Below, in pieces: positions 20,081 to 30,549 of a stretch of DNA of 64,000 nucleotides (its first letter is position 1; each line of letters starts with the position of its first letter). A program made the translations under genes and the position numbers. The stretch is from Argyresthia goedartella (Eukaryota > Arthropoda > Insecta > Lepidoptera > Argyresthiidae), in contig OX463827.1 in assembly GCA_949825045.1 (NCBI GenBank), forward strand, positions 3,866,501-3,930,500. The letters are read 5' to 3'. The notes under the pieces are model-generated. The model saw only the letters and a program-made list of their open reading frames with translations. It was not told the origin of the DNA and made no database searches.

Positions 20081-21849
20081 AAATAATCAAAGCAATAATT
20101 AAGTAGGTAGGTAAGGTAGGTTACCTATGTAAATAAAACAAAGCTTTGCGTAACACGCTTCTTATTTCATCAAAATTACTACAAAGCTATTGAATAAGAT
20201 TTTCTTATTTGTATGCCAACGAACGATGAAAGAAATCGCGGGCATGAGCTAGTATAAAATAAACAAAGCATTAAATCCAGTAAGTATAATCCAAATAAAA
20301 CACAATGTGAATGATAACTTTAGCCGCACAAATTTTACTAAAAGCGCAAACATTAACTAAAATTATGATGTTTACGTAATAATACATACAAAAATACATA
20401 CCTCATAAATATTTCACCTCGTTTTGTCAGAAATTAACAACAAAATCTACTAAAAGCCTTTGAGGTTATCATCAAAATCACACACGCGCGCAATGCAATC
20501 CGAAAACTGAGTGAGTGAACGAAAGATCGCGGCGCGCGAGCGGGGCATGCGCGGCAGGCGCGGGGAAGCTTGACTTACTATATACTTACTTTCCTTCCTA
20601 GCAACAGCGAGCGAGTGTAGGTAGTTATTGGTAATATCGAGCGCACCATTAATTTCGCGCGTTATTTATTTTAACGCTGAATTATTCACGTTAGTTTTGA
20701 ATGTTTGAATAGTAGAAAGTGTGAAAAATTAAAGTAAGAGTAAATAAGTAAATAGTAGTGTGAATCGCTTAATAAAAATAAAATTCCCGAAAGTACCGAA
20801 AGAACCGGGAATCAAATTTGGTTTCCCGGTTCCATTTTACTGACAAAAGAACCGGGCATTCCCGGTACTTTCGAGACCGGGATTTCCCGGTTCTGAACCC
20901 TAGTGCTGCGGCTAGTGGAATTCATAGTTCGGTATTTATCGAATTATGCACTTCGCTATGGTGTGGGTTAGATATCCTAAAACAATAATGCTTGCGTTTC
21001 GATAACATCCAGCTCAAATTGCGCAGAGTTGAAGGTTTCAAAACGTTACGGACCTTTTGAGGTAACCGCTAGTTCAGAACCCATTTCGGAACTCAAATCG
21101 CAATTGTGTAAACCGGTCTTTTCGTTATTGCCGTGAACAAAATATATAATTGGAACCACCACAAGCCGCTACGAGCGAGCACGTGAAATATAATTGAGTA
21201 CTCACGTCGTAAAACTACGACGGATATCTATACTATAACTGTGATCGATCACTAAAACTAAAACTAAAATTACAACAAAAGATGTTCCAATGCGCTCATA
21301 TATACAAAAACCAGATGGTGCCATCACATAAAATATAACAACGATCGTTTTGGCGCAATACACCGCTGACTGATGCGAATTACCGGCTCGCGGACATATA
21401 TGCTTTCTCTGTCTAACTTGAAACTGTAACTTTCCGAACCAAGCTTCGTTCGACTATTGTACGCCTAACAGATTTCTCGATGAACGAGAAATTCAGACTT
21501 ATCATTCTTACTTACAAATCTTACAGCTGAATCGGGTCCTCTCATTTTTGGGATAGATAGAATAGACGATCATAGCTACTGTTAGCGGCGGCTACGACCT
21601 TTGGCCTGTGGGGCCCTTACACAATGACTCTTATCTTCAATGTCTTAAGGTTAATTTTATCTGAACTCGAACACCCAACGGCACAACCACAGTAGCCTTA
21701 TTTGTAAGTCTGACAACAATTGAAAAAACTGTCAAATTAAAAAATAAACCAATCAGAACACGATTATTATACATGACCTGTCTTTTCTTGCGATGTTATT
21801 CGTCGCTTTCGAATTTTAATATACATAAATATTTACACATAGGAAACTC

Positions 21850-22240
21850 AAAACTCACACTCAAACTGAAGTGAAATATTTTATTGTAGGCAGGCAAAAA
21901 TAAAGCACTTTTACAAGTCAGACACAGATAAAAATAAAAATAAATCAAATATGATCAACTAAACCAATGAGTATCTAAATATGGTGTGAGTTCAAAAACG
22001 AAATTTCCCTTTCAAGTGTGTATTCATGGCTGAATCTAGCACAGGAAAGGAAACTCCATTAACTCTAACAGCAGTTCTTTCGGAAATACGCCCGTTAGAG
22101 AAGATAACACCAAAAACTCTACGGGGATGTCATTTTTAAAATAAAATAAAATGTTTTTATGCCACTATGTACAATATAAAAATAATATAATCTAATTACA
22201 ATATTATAACATCGTATCTATAAGTGCCAATAAGATGTCT
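21850..22240 (+). repeat. Repeat Y, copy 1
   Basis: Colinear with 63155-63435: TTCCCTTTCAAG.GTG, CATGGCTGAATCTAGCAC, GGAAACTCCATTAACTCTAAC, AATACGCCCGTTAGAGAAGA and a common AATATAATCTAAT end. No coding signal. A GC-rich piece at 22320-22450 follows and is not in the second copy. Confidence 0.65.
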
Positions 22241-22653
22241 CTAAATATCAATTTTACAAAAAAAAAAATAGAAAAATAAGAACAAACAAAAGCTGTAATG
22301 AATATAAATTACAATAAACTGGACCAGTTCCCCCAAGCAGCACCCGTTCGCGAGTATGACTTGTGCACCAGCTATCACCGCCCTCGCAATATTTGAGGGA
22401 GGGGAGCAACCCGCTACACAAAGCCGCCGCGCTAACATCGCCGCAGGCACTTACGTTGCGTCATTGCGACTGATATCAGATATACATACTTATTATGGCT
22501 ATTAACCGCCATTATTGCTGTCATAACTAAAACGTCGATTTGCAATCAGGGGGTGTAAAGAGAAAAAAAATGGAGCTGCTAGATATACGTAAAAGCATCT
22601 AATGAAATTAATTAAACATTTAAACATTTTACATAGCGGCACATACAGTACCC

Positions 22654-22760
22654 GGCGTATAAGTTGAATCAAAATGGCGGCGTCTGCGCAGGGTAAAATC
22701 TATCGAAAACAATCATGTTTACCTGCGCAGACGCCGCCATCTTTGTTCAACTTATACGCC
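22654..22760. repeat. Hairpin with 40-bp arms
   Basis: The left arm 22654-22693 (GGCGTATAAGTTGAATCAAA, then ATGGCGGCGTCTGCGCAG) pairs with 22721-22760 at about 37 of 40 positions, around a 27-bp loop. The arms are much more GC-rich than the neighbourhood. Confidence 0.92.
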
Positions 22761-22762
22761 TC

Positions 22763-22925
22763 GCATTATACTTTGCTTCTGGCCCCCCACTAGGATACAT
22801 TGTGTTACACACATATAAACATCCAAGACCTGGAGTTTTTTTTACCTTCAGCCGGAGTTCGAACCCAGGACCTCTCGCATGGTAGGCAGAACCATAGCCG
22901 CAGCGCCACAGCGGTGCATTGACCG
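22763..22925 (-). mobile_element. SINE-B
   Basis: The minus strand gives CGCTGTGGCGCTGCGGCTAT, GCGAGAGGTCCTGGGTTCGA (B box), AGGTCTTGGATGTTTATATG and GTGGGGGGCCAGAAGCAAAG. It is nearly full length and sits against the hairpin at 22654-22760. Confidence 0.8.
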
Positions 22926-22929
22926 GCAA

Positions 22930-22995
22930 AATTTGGCCACAATTATGCTTCTGTCACCTCGTATGAGAAAAAGCGAGACGCTATGTATGTATAGC
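22930..22995 (+). mobile_element. SINE-C 3' end fragment
   Basis: CCACAATTATGCTTCTGTCA and GAAAAAGCGAGACGCTATG correspond to the SINE-C 3' end seen at 37590 (minus) and 33455. Confidence 0.55.
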
Positions 22996-23139
22996 CATCT
23001 TTAAAGAGTACCATTCCGAAAAACTTGGACTATGGCCGACTAAGCAAATTTTTATTTCCCTGTAAAAATAGGACGGATGTGAGTATCCTATTTAAACTGG
23101 AACCGACAATTTTTCTGACCCTTTGAAGGATGTAATAAC

Positions 23140-23200
23140 CTTCAAACCCGCAGCTCCTGTGTGAGAAGCGAGCTTGTAACCATTGGACCACGGAGGTGAA
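23140..23200 (-). mobile_element. SINE-C head fragment
   Basis: The minus strand reads CCTCCGTGGTCCAATGG, TCGCTTCTCACACAGGAGC and GGGTTTGAAGG, the tRNA-like head with a diverged B box. Confidence 0.6.
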
Positions 23201-23393
23201 AGACTTACGATTTACGCACCGCGCATGGTGTTCAAGCCGGTCTGGCTTACACGTTTTCACAATTAGAGCGTGATCCAATTTAAATTCATTATAAGGGTTC
23301 GCTCACTTTGCACTGCCAGGGGTTTCTTTCTGAGCGGGCTGTTTTCAAAATACAATGAATAGGACCTTTCTCTCCACCAGAATCTCCTTTTAA

Positions 23394-23702
23394 GGGTTCC
23401 GTAGAGAAAATAGGAACCCTTATAGTTTCGTCAAGTCTGTCTCTCCGTCCGTCCGTACGTCCGTCCGTATGTCATAGCAACTTTATGCAGAAACTATTAA
23501 GACTAAACCGCTTTAATTATTTCAATTTTTAAATTTTCCTATAAAAATCGTATAGCGGTTCACAAAATACATCTATATACCAAGTTTCAACCGTGTAGTC
23601 TTAATAGTTTCTGCATAAAGTTGCTGTGACATACGGACGGACGGACGGACGGACAGACTTGACGAAACTATAAGGGTTCCTTGTTTCTCTACGGAATCCT
23701 AA
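23394..23702. mobile_element. MITE with ~100-bp inverted repeats
   Basis: The left arm (AGGGTTCCGTAGAGAAAATA, CCCTTATAGTTTCGTCAAG, CGTCCGTCCGT, AGCAACTTTATGCAGAAAC) is repeated inverted at about 23596-23702, leaving a ~90-bp centre. No open frame. The RNA would fold into one long hairpin. Confidence 0.9.
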
Positions 23703-23892
23703 AAATTAAGGGTTGTGTTCAGCGCCATCTGAAAAACCAACGTAAATAAAACCTGCTCAGAAAGTATCTCATTGTTGACATGTTTGAAGTGCCTACTTTC
23801 AAGTGCTTGAGAGTATTGTATTCCAGTTTGAGGATATGAGCTCGCGACTCAGTCGAAATAAATTAATTTAATTAATGTATAATAAATGTAGC

Positions 23893-24176
23893 CAATTAAT
23901 GTCCCCACCGAGGGTCACGGGCCTTTACCTGGATATGAGTGAGATTGAGCCATACTCCACCACGCTGGCTCAATGCGGGTTGATGGAGGGGTTTTTACGA
24001 CCACTGCCACGTAGCGGTAGTAGCCGGGATATACAGCTTAACCTGTCATCCGAAGCACTGAATCACGAGAATGTACTTAAGATAAATTAATTATCTCAAT
24101 GCTACATGGTCAGGAATCGAACCTGCATCTCCTGTGAGAGGAGCAAGCGTGAAACCTATTAGACCACGGAGCTCTT
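23893..24176 (-). mobile_element. SINE-C head with SINE-E body
   Basis: The minus strand begins GAGCTCCGTGGTCTAATAGG, has the B box, TACTTAAG, then TCAGTGCTTCGGATGACAGG, ACCGCTACGTGGCAGTGGTC, ACCCGCATTGAGCCAGC and ACCCTCGGTGGGGACATT. The tRNA head is shared with SINE-C but the 3' body is that of 7748 and 53767, so two bodies use one head. Confidence 0.8.
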
Positions 24177-24204
24177 TTTATTTAATTAATGTATAATACT
24201 GTCT

Positions 24205-24520
24205 TCATAACTGTCTTCACCGAGGGGCACGGGCCTACCTGGAAACTAGTAAGATTGAGCCATACGTCACCACACTGGCTCAGTCCGGGTAGGTTGAGGG
24301 GTGTCGGGCTTGTGGCCAACCCAACTGTCAGAAGTTTACAAGCTGCCCTATTAGGGCCTCTGACACAGCTTTACGACAACTACCACCGAGAAGCGATAGG
24401 ACCTGCAGCTGAACGGTTCAACCGAAACACGGAAGCGTCCAAAAACAAATGCTGCTTAGACCGGGCACCCATCCAGTGTCCGTCTCGGCCAGTTGTTGCT
24501 AGCCGCAAGATCGATTTCGA
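24205..24520 (-). mobile_element. SINE-E body, long copy
   Basis: Minus-strand match to 7748-8015: CACTGGATGGGTGCCCG, GGACGCTTCCGTGTTTCGG, AGCTTGTAAACTTCTGACAG, CACCCCTCAACCTACCC and GGCTCAATCTTACTAGTTTC. Incidental open frames occur but encode nothing recognisable. Confidence 0.7.
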
Positions 24521-24524
24521 TTAA

Positions 24525-25180
24525 GCATTCCATATTCCCTGCTGAACGGTTAGACTATTCACATTATTATGGTACCTACTTAGTGTATTGAATTTTGAAA
24601 GTACTGAGTAAATTGCACTAAAACTTAGTCCCTTGTCACGCAAAATGGAGTATTGTATAAGGCCTACAGACTTTTTTGATAACTCCATACAAAATGTGGA
24701 GTTGTCAAAAGTTATTGAGAGAATAGTGTTTACTCGCGTTCGAAGTTTCGCGGGCCTTAATGGCTAAACGTGGGCACAACTTTGCTGCTAAAGTGCATTT
24801 CAGATAACTTGTCTACTGGTTTCATTTGGAGAAAATATAACTTTATGAAACTGTTCATATACCTCTCTATATTTCCGATTCTGATATAATTTGTATTAAA
24901 TTTACGTATTGTGACGAGGTTGCAGCTGCCTACAAACCTGCTATATTATTTTTGAATGTAGGGATCGTGATATGAGTCTGGTATCCGGATATTGCTCTCC
25001 CAATTTTTTTACAGTTTTACACTACAGCCAACTTAACGGTATGAAGGGATATATGGGATAAAACTTGATGATATGTGTTTGTAAGTATATTTTATTTATT
25101 CCATCACACGTGTTAATGTAGAGTAACATCTGAGAACAGGACAGATGGGATAAAGCTTGATGCTATGAGTTTATATTATT
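24525..25180. other. Spacer, nothing recognised
   Basis: AT-rich, with no domain-bearing frame and no matched repeat. Confidence 0.5.
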
Positions 25181-25184
25181 ATGT

Positions 25185-25553
25185 GTCACCGTAAGATAAT
25201 CAAAACCATCAGTTGATAAACTAACGCGTCAGTTGATCAACTATCGACATATAGCAAAACAGACCGTCAGGGTTTAGAATTTAAGTTTCTTCTGTTCTTA
25301 AATGTCAATCTAACACGAAGACTATTCGGGGGCTTTGCTTCGCTCGCCCCCTCTAGTCTTCACCTAAGCTATCGCAGTGTTTGGTACCCTGGTATTTTGT
25401 TTGCAATTCAAGTTTAAACCAGTTTACTATTTAACGGTTTTAACCGTCAGTTTACAGCAGTACGCTACAGTTTACGATCTATCGATAGTTGACCAACTAA
25501 CGAGAAAAAAAACGTTAGTTTATCAACTAACGGTTTTGACAATCTACGGTGCC
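25185..25553. mobile_element. MITE with ~42-bp terminal inverted repeats
   Basis: It starts GTCACCGTAAGATAATCAAA and ends, on the minus strand, GGCACCGTAGATTGTCAAAA; both run on into GTTGATAAACTAACG. The centre has the GGGGGC.TTGCTTCGCTCGCCC hairpin shared with MITE-H. 38123-38395 is a relative. Confidence 0.85.
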
Positions 25554-25867
25554 TTTTTTTTATTAATTATATTTATTCCATCACACACAGTAATGTAGGG
25601 AAACATCTGAGAACGTAACTGCTCTCTACGCTAATTGATATAACGTGTAAGAAACTATCTTGAGACCTCCGCCGTCTGATTCTATTTACAACCAATATTG
25701 AGCGGTGACATGAAGACATACCTTCACAAGTTCTAGTATGTACCAGTTTCAAAGATTTGAATTCTTTTGAAACAGTTTGTAAGAGGGAACGTTTCTTTCT
25801 AGGTAAAACCTATAAGTAACTGAAAATGTCATATTTTGAAGAACATTTAGTATCAATCCGATTTGAT

Positions 25868-26053
25868 GAGACTATAGTAGATTTCCTACGTGTTCGCAAA
25901 GGCTTATTTTTACGAACCGATAAGTTTACGGCACTAACCGAAGACGATGGTAGCGAGGTTCGTAAAGAAGCCTTTTCGAACGAGTTAGGAATATTATTTT
26001 TCCGCCTGCCCAAAATCGAGCTGCGAAGTTGCTATTTTGAGGTTAGAATGCGG
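25868..26053. repeat. Palindromic dispersed repeat
   Basis: TGTTCGCAAAGGCTTATTTT with ACGAACC (25890-25917) is mirrored by GGTTCGTAAAGAAGCCTTTT (25957-25976). Parts match 162-249 (minus). A 76-codon frame spans it, but the palindrome explains the frame and I do not call a gene. Confidence 0.7.
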
Positions 26054-26056
26054 TAA

Positions 26057-27760
26057 AATATATAATTTCTCATATTCTCATATTCTTTATTGCACAGAAA
26101 TCTTAATAGTAAGGTAACAAAACATTTTATGAGCAAAGGCGAGCTTATCTCTAAAGAGAGATTTCTACCAATTTATTTTATCTACTAATTTATTTTATTT
26201 ACGCTCAGGATTTGTATAAGTGTATGTAAGTTTTTTTATTTTCGTTCACATATGTCTAGCCGTGCTAGGCTATCCCTCCCTTTCCATTTAACCCTGGTTT
26301 TCTGGAAGATATTTTTAGTAGAGATAAGCTCGCCGTTTTATGCTCTTTTCATGTAGCTCTTGTTTTTCATATGATTTGCGAGCAATAAAGAAAAAGAAAC
26401 CAATTTCGAATCGATTTCAAAGTGGAAGTTCTTCAGAATGAAATCCTCAACAACCCATATATAAATATGACTTCATTTTGTAACACCCTGAGTACGAATA
26501 TATAATTTTGTTGAATTGTGCCTGAAGTATTATTTATATGCTATTATGTCGCCTTGGTTAGTTAAAAACTTATTGTTAATGATCCCTTTTAGTGGTTAGT
26601 TGAGATGTGTAATTTTGTGAGCATTAGACATCAACGGATTGGCGATAAGTTTGCCCCCTATGACGAAAGTTAATCGAATTGTATTAACCTAACTATATAT
26701 AAAAGCATTTAGAATATGTCAAGTTTATTGCGTGATTTACTCCAATTTTAAAAGAAAAAATCTATTTAATTTATTATCGATGCTTATTCATCTTCTTTAG
26801 CATTTTCGTGTCCCTTGCATATGTCTCCCAAATTATTATTTTTATTGTATTTTAATTATATAAACGAAACTTGCATTGTCGATGATTTTTGTGTTCAATA
26901 ATTGTATAGTTTCTTGAATAAATAAATACTTTTATTTTATGTATTTTAAATGCTTATCAATGTATGTAAATTGGGTACCTTTGAATACCATACTTTCTTC
27001 CAATAAAAAAATAATAACACTAGGAAGTAAAGAAATTGGCCAATCAAATATAAACTCTCTGAGTCCTGTGGAGTAATCAAGAGTTTTTACAGCGAAAAAA
27101 GTATACAAAACACACGTGTTATTTGCTTTTGCAGTTCTACAGAATGTTTGTGATGGGAAGCCACCTTCTCCCAAGCTTGTTATAGCGAACCCCAAATTAT
27201 AATTCCGTGAAACTCTGAATAACCCTTCAGAACTTCAAAACAACAAGTACCGCTCAAGATACGGCTAAATTTGGAACAGAGCAAAAAGGAACAGCTCTTC
27301 CCTTTAAATATTAAATAGGAATCAACAAAGAAACTAATTAACAGAAAGTCTCCACATAAAAGTTTCCTCAAACGCAGACACCCTTGCCAGCGCGCCCAAG
27401 TTTGCTTGAAATTAATGAGCCGGTTCCGTAGGTTTGGAACCCTGTGGGCCCTGCTAAACTTGACCTTAGATCCGAAAAATATTATCTACTTCTCTTCTTC
27501 TCCTTCTTCAGCATGCTTGTGCTCTGCTGATAACTCGTGCGATGTGTGGCTATTCTCGTCCAGACGGGCTGGCTAGAATTTGTAAATACAGCACAAATAA
27601 ATGCAAATTTTCCGTATAGATTCTTAGATTAGATTTACAATAAGAAATATAAAAACGTGCCTATGTCCAGTCATATGTGGAATTCTCAAGGCGTCAAATC
27701 TAACTTAGCAATGATCTATTAAGCTGAAAGCACGAAATCTGACAATTAAAATTAACTCTA
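26057..27760. other. Long AT-rich spacer
   Basis: Short frames only, with no homology signal and no repeat copy recognised. Confidence 0.5.
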
Positions 27761-27769
27761 CTAAATAAA

Positions 27770-27983
27770 GGCTAGTATTCTTGATTTTAACAGCAAAAAA
27801 GGATCAGCAAAAGTTATTTTTATGTTTTAAGCATTTTTGTTGTTCTTACATGTTCAACCTAACACGAAGGATAAAGGGGGCTTCGCTTCGCTCACCCCCT
27901 TTACCCTTCACCCAAGCCACCGCAGCATTTTGCCCTGATATTTGCTGTGAAAATGAGTATATTTGCTGTGCAAATCAGTATTA
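27770..27983 (+). mobile_element. MITE-H
   Basis: Holds AACAGCAAAAAAGGATCAGC, the core hairpin GGGGGCTTCGCTTCGCTCA followed by CCCCC, CACCGCAGCATTTTGCCCTG, and the right end TTTGCTGTGCAAATCAGTAT. The left terminal repeat is damaged. Confidence 0.8.
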
Positions 27984-28354
27984 TTAATAATATAATAATA
28001 ATGGAATTAATGGCCTCCGGAGCGTCAAGCCGTCGGATTTCTCGCTGACATTTGAGTTTGTTCGTTCGCCTTCATAATTGCCCCGACGACATTTCAGTTT
28101 TGCTGCAGTTTCAACTAAGGGCTCAACCAATATGTCCTGGTGAGACCTTCGTACCAGGGATGGACTTCGGCTGAGCTCGAGGCAAGTGCAGCGCAACATC
28201 TACCAGTAATTAAATGACTTTGTCACCAATTACGATTTTCAGATGGGCAATTAATAACTTGCCATTGGCCTAGCATTTTCCAGTGTTTTGGCTGCGCGAC
28301 AAGAATGGGCTATATCTAGTTTGCTTGGTTCATATTAAATTGGTGGCTTTATTA

Positions 28355-28605
28355 GGCCGAATGGCCGAGTCGGCAGTGACCCTGCTTACGAAGCCAAGAG
28401 TCCCGGGGTCGAGTTCCGGTGGGGGCAAATATTTGTTTGATGAGGAAGGATGTTTGTACCCTAGTCATGGTTGTTTATCTATCTAGGTATAATATTTATC
28501 TATTATGTGTATCGTTGTCTAGAACCCAAGATACAGGGAATCCTAGTTTGGAGCTAGATCAATGTGTGTAATAGTGTCCAAGGTAACATTATTATTATTA
28601 TTTTA
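28355..28605 (+). mobile_element. SINE-A
   Basis: GGCCGAATGGCCGAGTCGGC head, diverged B box GGGGTCGAGTTCC, ACCCTAGTCATGGTTGTTTA and ACCCAAGATACAGGGAATCC body, and an ATT tail. It forms an inverted pair with 28786-29042. Confidence 0.88.
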
Positions 28606-28785
28606 TAATGCAGTAGAGTAAAGGTAGCCTTTTGTTCATAACTGACAGATTTCCTATAGGTATGATATAAATTACACCGATCTTTCTATATATTAGAATC
28701 AGTTTTGCCTGTTATTTCTCTGACCTAACATGTGCGCAAAAGTAGCTAGCTTGCACTGTATGGTAAGGTAGGTAATTATTTTTGT

Positions 28786-29042
28786 ATAATAATATCTTGG
28801 ACACCATTTACACACATTGATCTAGCCCCAAACTAGGATTCCCCGTATCTTGGGTACTAGACAACGATACACATACTTATATAGATAAATATTATACTTA
28901 GATAGATAAACAACCATGACTACGGTACAAACATCCGTTCTCATCAAACAAATATTTGCCCCCACCGGGACTCGAACCCGGGACCCATGGCTTCGTAGGC
29001 AGGATCACTGCCGACTCAGCCATTCGGGACGTCATAATAATA
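28786..29042 (-). mobile_element. SINE-A, inverted partner
   Basis: The minus strand begins GACGTCCCGAATGGCTGAGT, has the B box GGGTTCGAGTCCC and the same body and ATT tail. Full length. Confidence 0.88.
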
Positions 29043-29104
29043 ATATAAAACATTTCATAACATAAAATAATTCATCATTCATCATCATCACTTCGCTTCG
29101 CCTT

Positions 29105-29195
29105 CTTCGCCCTCCTCTTCCACAGTGGTCCACTATAGAGAAGAGGCAAGAAATGACGTTTGCTAAGTGTCCGTAAATATCCACAGTAATTAACA
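29105..29195 (+). mobile_element. LINE-Z 3' UTR fragment
   Basis: TTCCACAGTGGTCCACTATA, GAGAAGAGGCAAGAAATGAC and CCACAGTAATTAA match the LINE-Z 3' end, without a TTTGAC tail. Confidence 0.65.
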
Positions 29196-29217
29196 AAGGC
29201 TAGCATTTAATCGCGAA

Positions 29218-29452
29218 TCAAAAATACTGATTTGCACAGCAAAAAAGGGATCAACATAAACATTTTTTACTTTTTTTTTTTAAGTGTACTCAAGTTTATG
29301 TTTTAAGTATTTTTTGTTGTTCTTGCATGTTCAACCTAACACGAAGGATAAAGGGGGCTTCGCTTCGCTCACCCCCTTTACCCTTCATCTAAGCTACCGC
29401 AGCATTTTGCCCTGATATTTGCTGTGCAAATCAGTATTTTTGATGTGCAGTT
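29218..29452 (+). mobile_element. MITE-H, full length
   Basis: The inverted ends ATCAAAAATACTGATTTGCA (left) and TGCAAATCAGTATTTTTGAT (right) enclose CAACCTAACACGAAGGATAA, the GAAGCGAAGC-type hairpin, and CTACCGCAGCATTTTGCCCT. No frame. Confidence 0.88.
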
Positions 29453-29459
29453 TAATATT

Positions 29460-30220
29460 TCCCATAAAGAAATTTTGTTTGTTTGTTTGCTCTGGAATCC
29501 GCCTCATTGTCTCTATGATACTAAATGGTGTGCGTTTAGTACAGAAACTAAGGCCTGACTTTTCCCTGATTATCGTTGACAACTCCATACAAATGTATAT
29601 AGAGCTGTCAAAGTTAATCCGAGAATATTTATATATCATATTTCTAACTCGCGCCCTCTTTGCCAGGCATGAGTGGTTATGGTGTTTGGAAACTTTACCA
29701 GCTTTTCCGTTTCATTTGATTTCTGCTTTTTAAGTACTTGTACAAAAGTTTGTAGTCTTTTAACTCCAGTTGCTATTGTTGTCACGCTAGAGCGATAACA
29801 ACTTCCCGGGTCTAGCTCGTTTGCATGCTGCGACTGGTATGTGTGCAGTTTTGCCTTTCGAAATATTGTGTCACCATGCAAAAAAGTTGCCACCGCATTT
29901 GAGTTTATTTTTTATTATCACTCCCCTGGATTTTATAGGGCTATAAAAGATAGAAAACTCGGTATGGTTACGTGGTTTTTTATGGTGTTGGAAACTAAAC
30001 TTGGACTTTGAAATAAGAAAAATAAACAAACGTATGAAATGACAGTTGTGAAAATTCGTAATGCGTCAGATCGAACCATAGATTCCTTTTTTGAACTGAC
30101 CATTTTGAATTTAATAGCCTGTGGAATCAGCTTTGTTTACAACATTCTAAAGCCCAATCTGATCCAAACTTTATTGACCGGACCATTGTAGTAAAATATA
30201 CATATTATTTAACGAAGAAG
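29460..30220. other. Spacer, nothing recognised
   Basis: Short overlapping frames on both strands without domain features. Confidence 0.5.
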
Positions 30221-30224
30221 ATAT

Positions 30225-30545
30225 ATAATTGATGATTATGATGATGATGGGGGCGCCCGCTGAATCACAGGCGGGTAGTCGGTCCTCTATAGTGACTATT
30301 TCACCCAATTCCCAGTGTTTGGACACTGGTTACTGTTGGATCAACAGATGTCCCTCCCCAAATCTTCTTGTTCGTTTAATGAATTCTAGGATGTCGCAAC
30401 ACTAAACTTTAAGTTTGACAAATCATCTGCTTTAATGTTATCCATCCCTTGTGTTCGCCATCTTATGTTTGAATACATTACGCATTCTCCCAAGAAGTGC
30501 TGGCTACTTTCCTCCAAGCCACAGTGAAGGCATGATGGGTCCTGT
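30225..30545 (-). pseudogene. LINE ORF2 C-terminal zinc-finger remnant
   Basis: Minus-strand translation gives CxxCGLEESSQHFLGEC, then a hydrophobic region with stops, ending in an ATC-repeat tail near 30230. A CCHC-type motif of this form lies downstream of the RT in R1/I/Jockey-group LINE ORF2 proteins. No RT motifs remain. Clade unresolved. Confidence 0.45.
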
Positions 30546-30549
30546 ACGG

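Larger units (their letters stand above)
17248..20902 (-). mobile_element. hAT-superfamily DNA transposon, 3655 bp
   Basis: Ends are TAGTGTTTTCGGAACCGG (left) and, on the minus strand, TAGGGTTCAGAACCGGG (right). GTGCTGCGG flanks the element at 17239-17247 and 20903-20911; hAT duplications are 8 bp, so one base of the nine is chance. The empty site is readable in the 5' LTR near 9672-9682. Both ends carry palindromic AACCGGGA/TCCCGGTT arrays, likely transposase binding sites. The body holds a 3 x ~185-bp tandem repeat and one minus-strand transposase gene with a nonsense codon and a frameshift, so this copy is non-autonomous. Confidence 0.93.
15750..21621 (+). repeat. 3' LTR, interrupted by a hAT transposon
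   Basis: The left part 15750-17247 and right part about 20912-21621 align with the 5' LTR without gap once the hAT element and its target duplication are removed (about 2.21 kb). The final ~27 bp before the CA end differ from the 5' LTR by several substitutions and small indels, although the rest is nearly identical. Confidence 0.92.
8180..21625 (+). mobile_element. Ty3/gypsy-type LTR retrotransposon, complete with TSD
   Basis: LTRs at 8184-10395 and 15750-21621 start TGTAATGG and end in CA. The 4-bp sequence CAAT flanks the element at 8180-8183 and 21622-21625. The internal part (about 5.35 kb) holds gag, then pol with protease, RT, RNase H and integrase in the Ty3/gypsy order. There is no env frame in the 388 bp between pol and the 3' LTR. 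A SINE lies in the leader and a hAT transposon splits the 3' LTR. No TGG-type primer binding site follows the 5' LTR. Near-identity of the LTRs indicates recent insertion. Confidence 0.93.

Noticed and set aside
25826..26056. 76-codon plus-strand frame
   Set aside because: Lies on a palindromic dispersed repeat with a deleted copy at 162-249; no domain.
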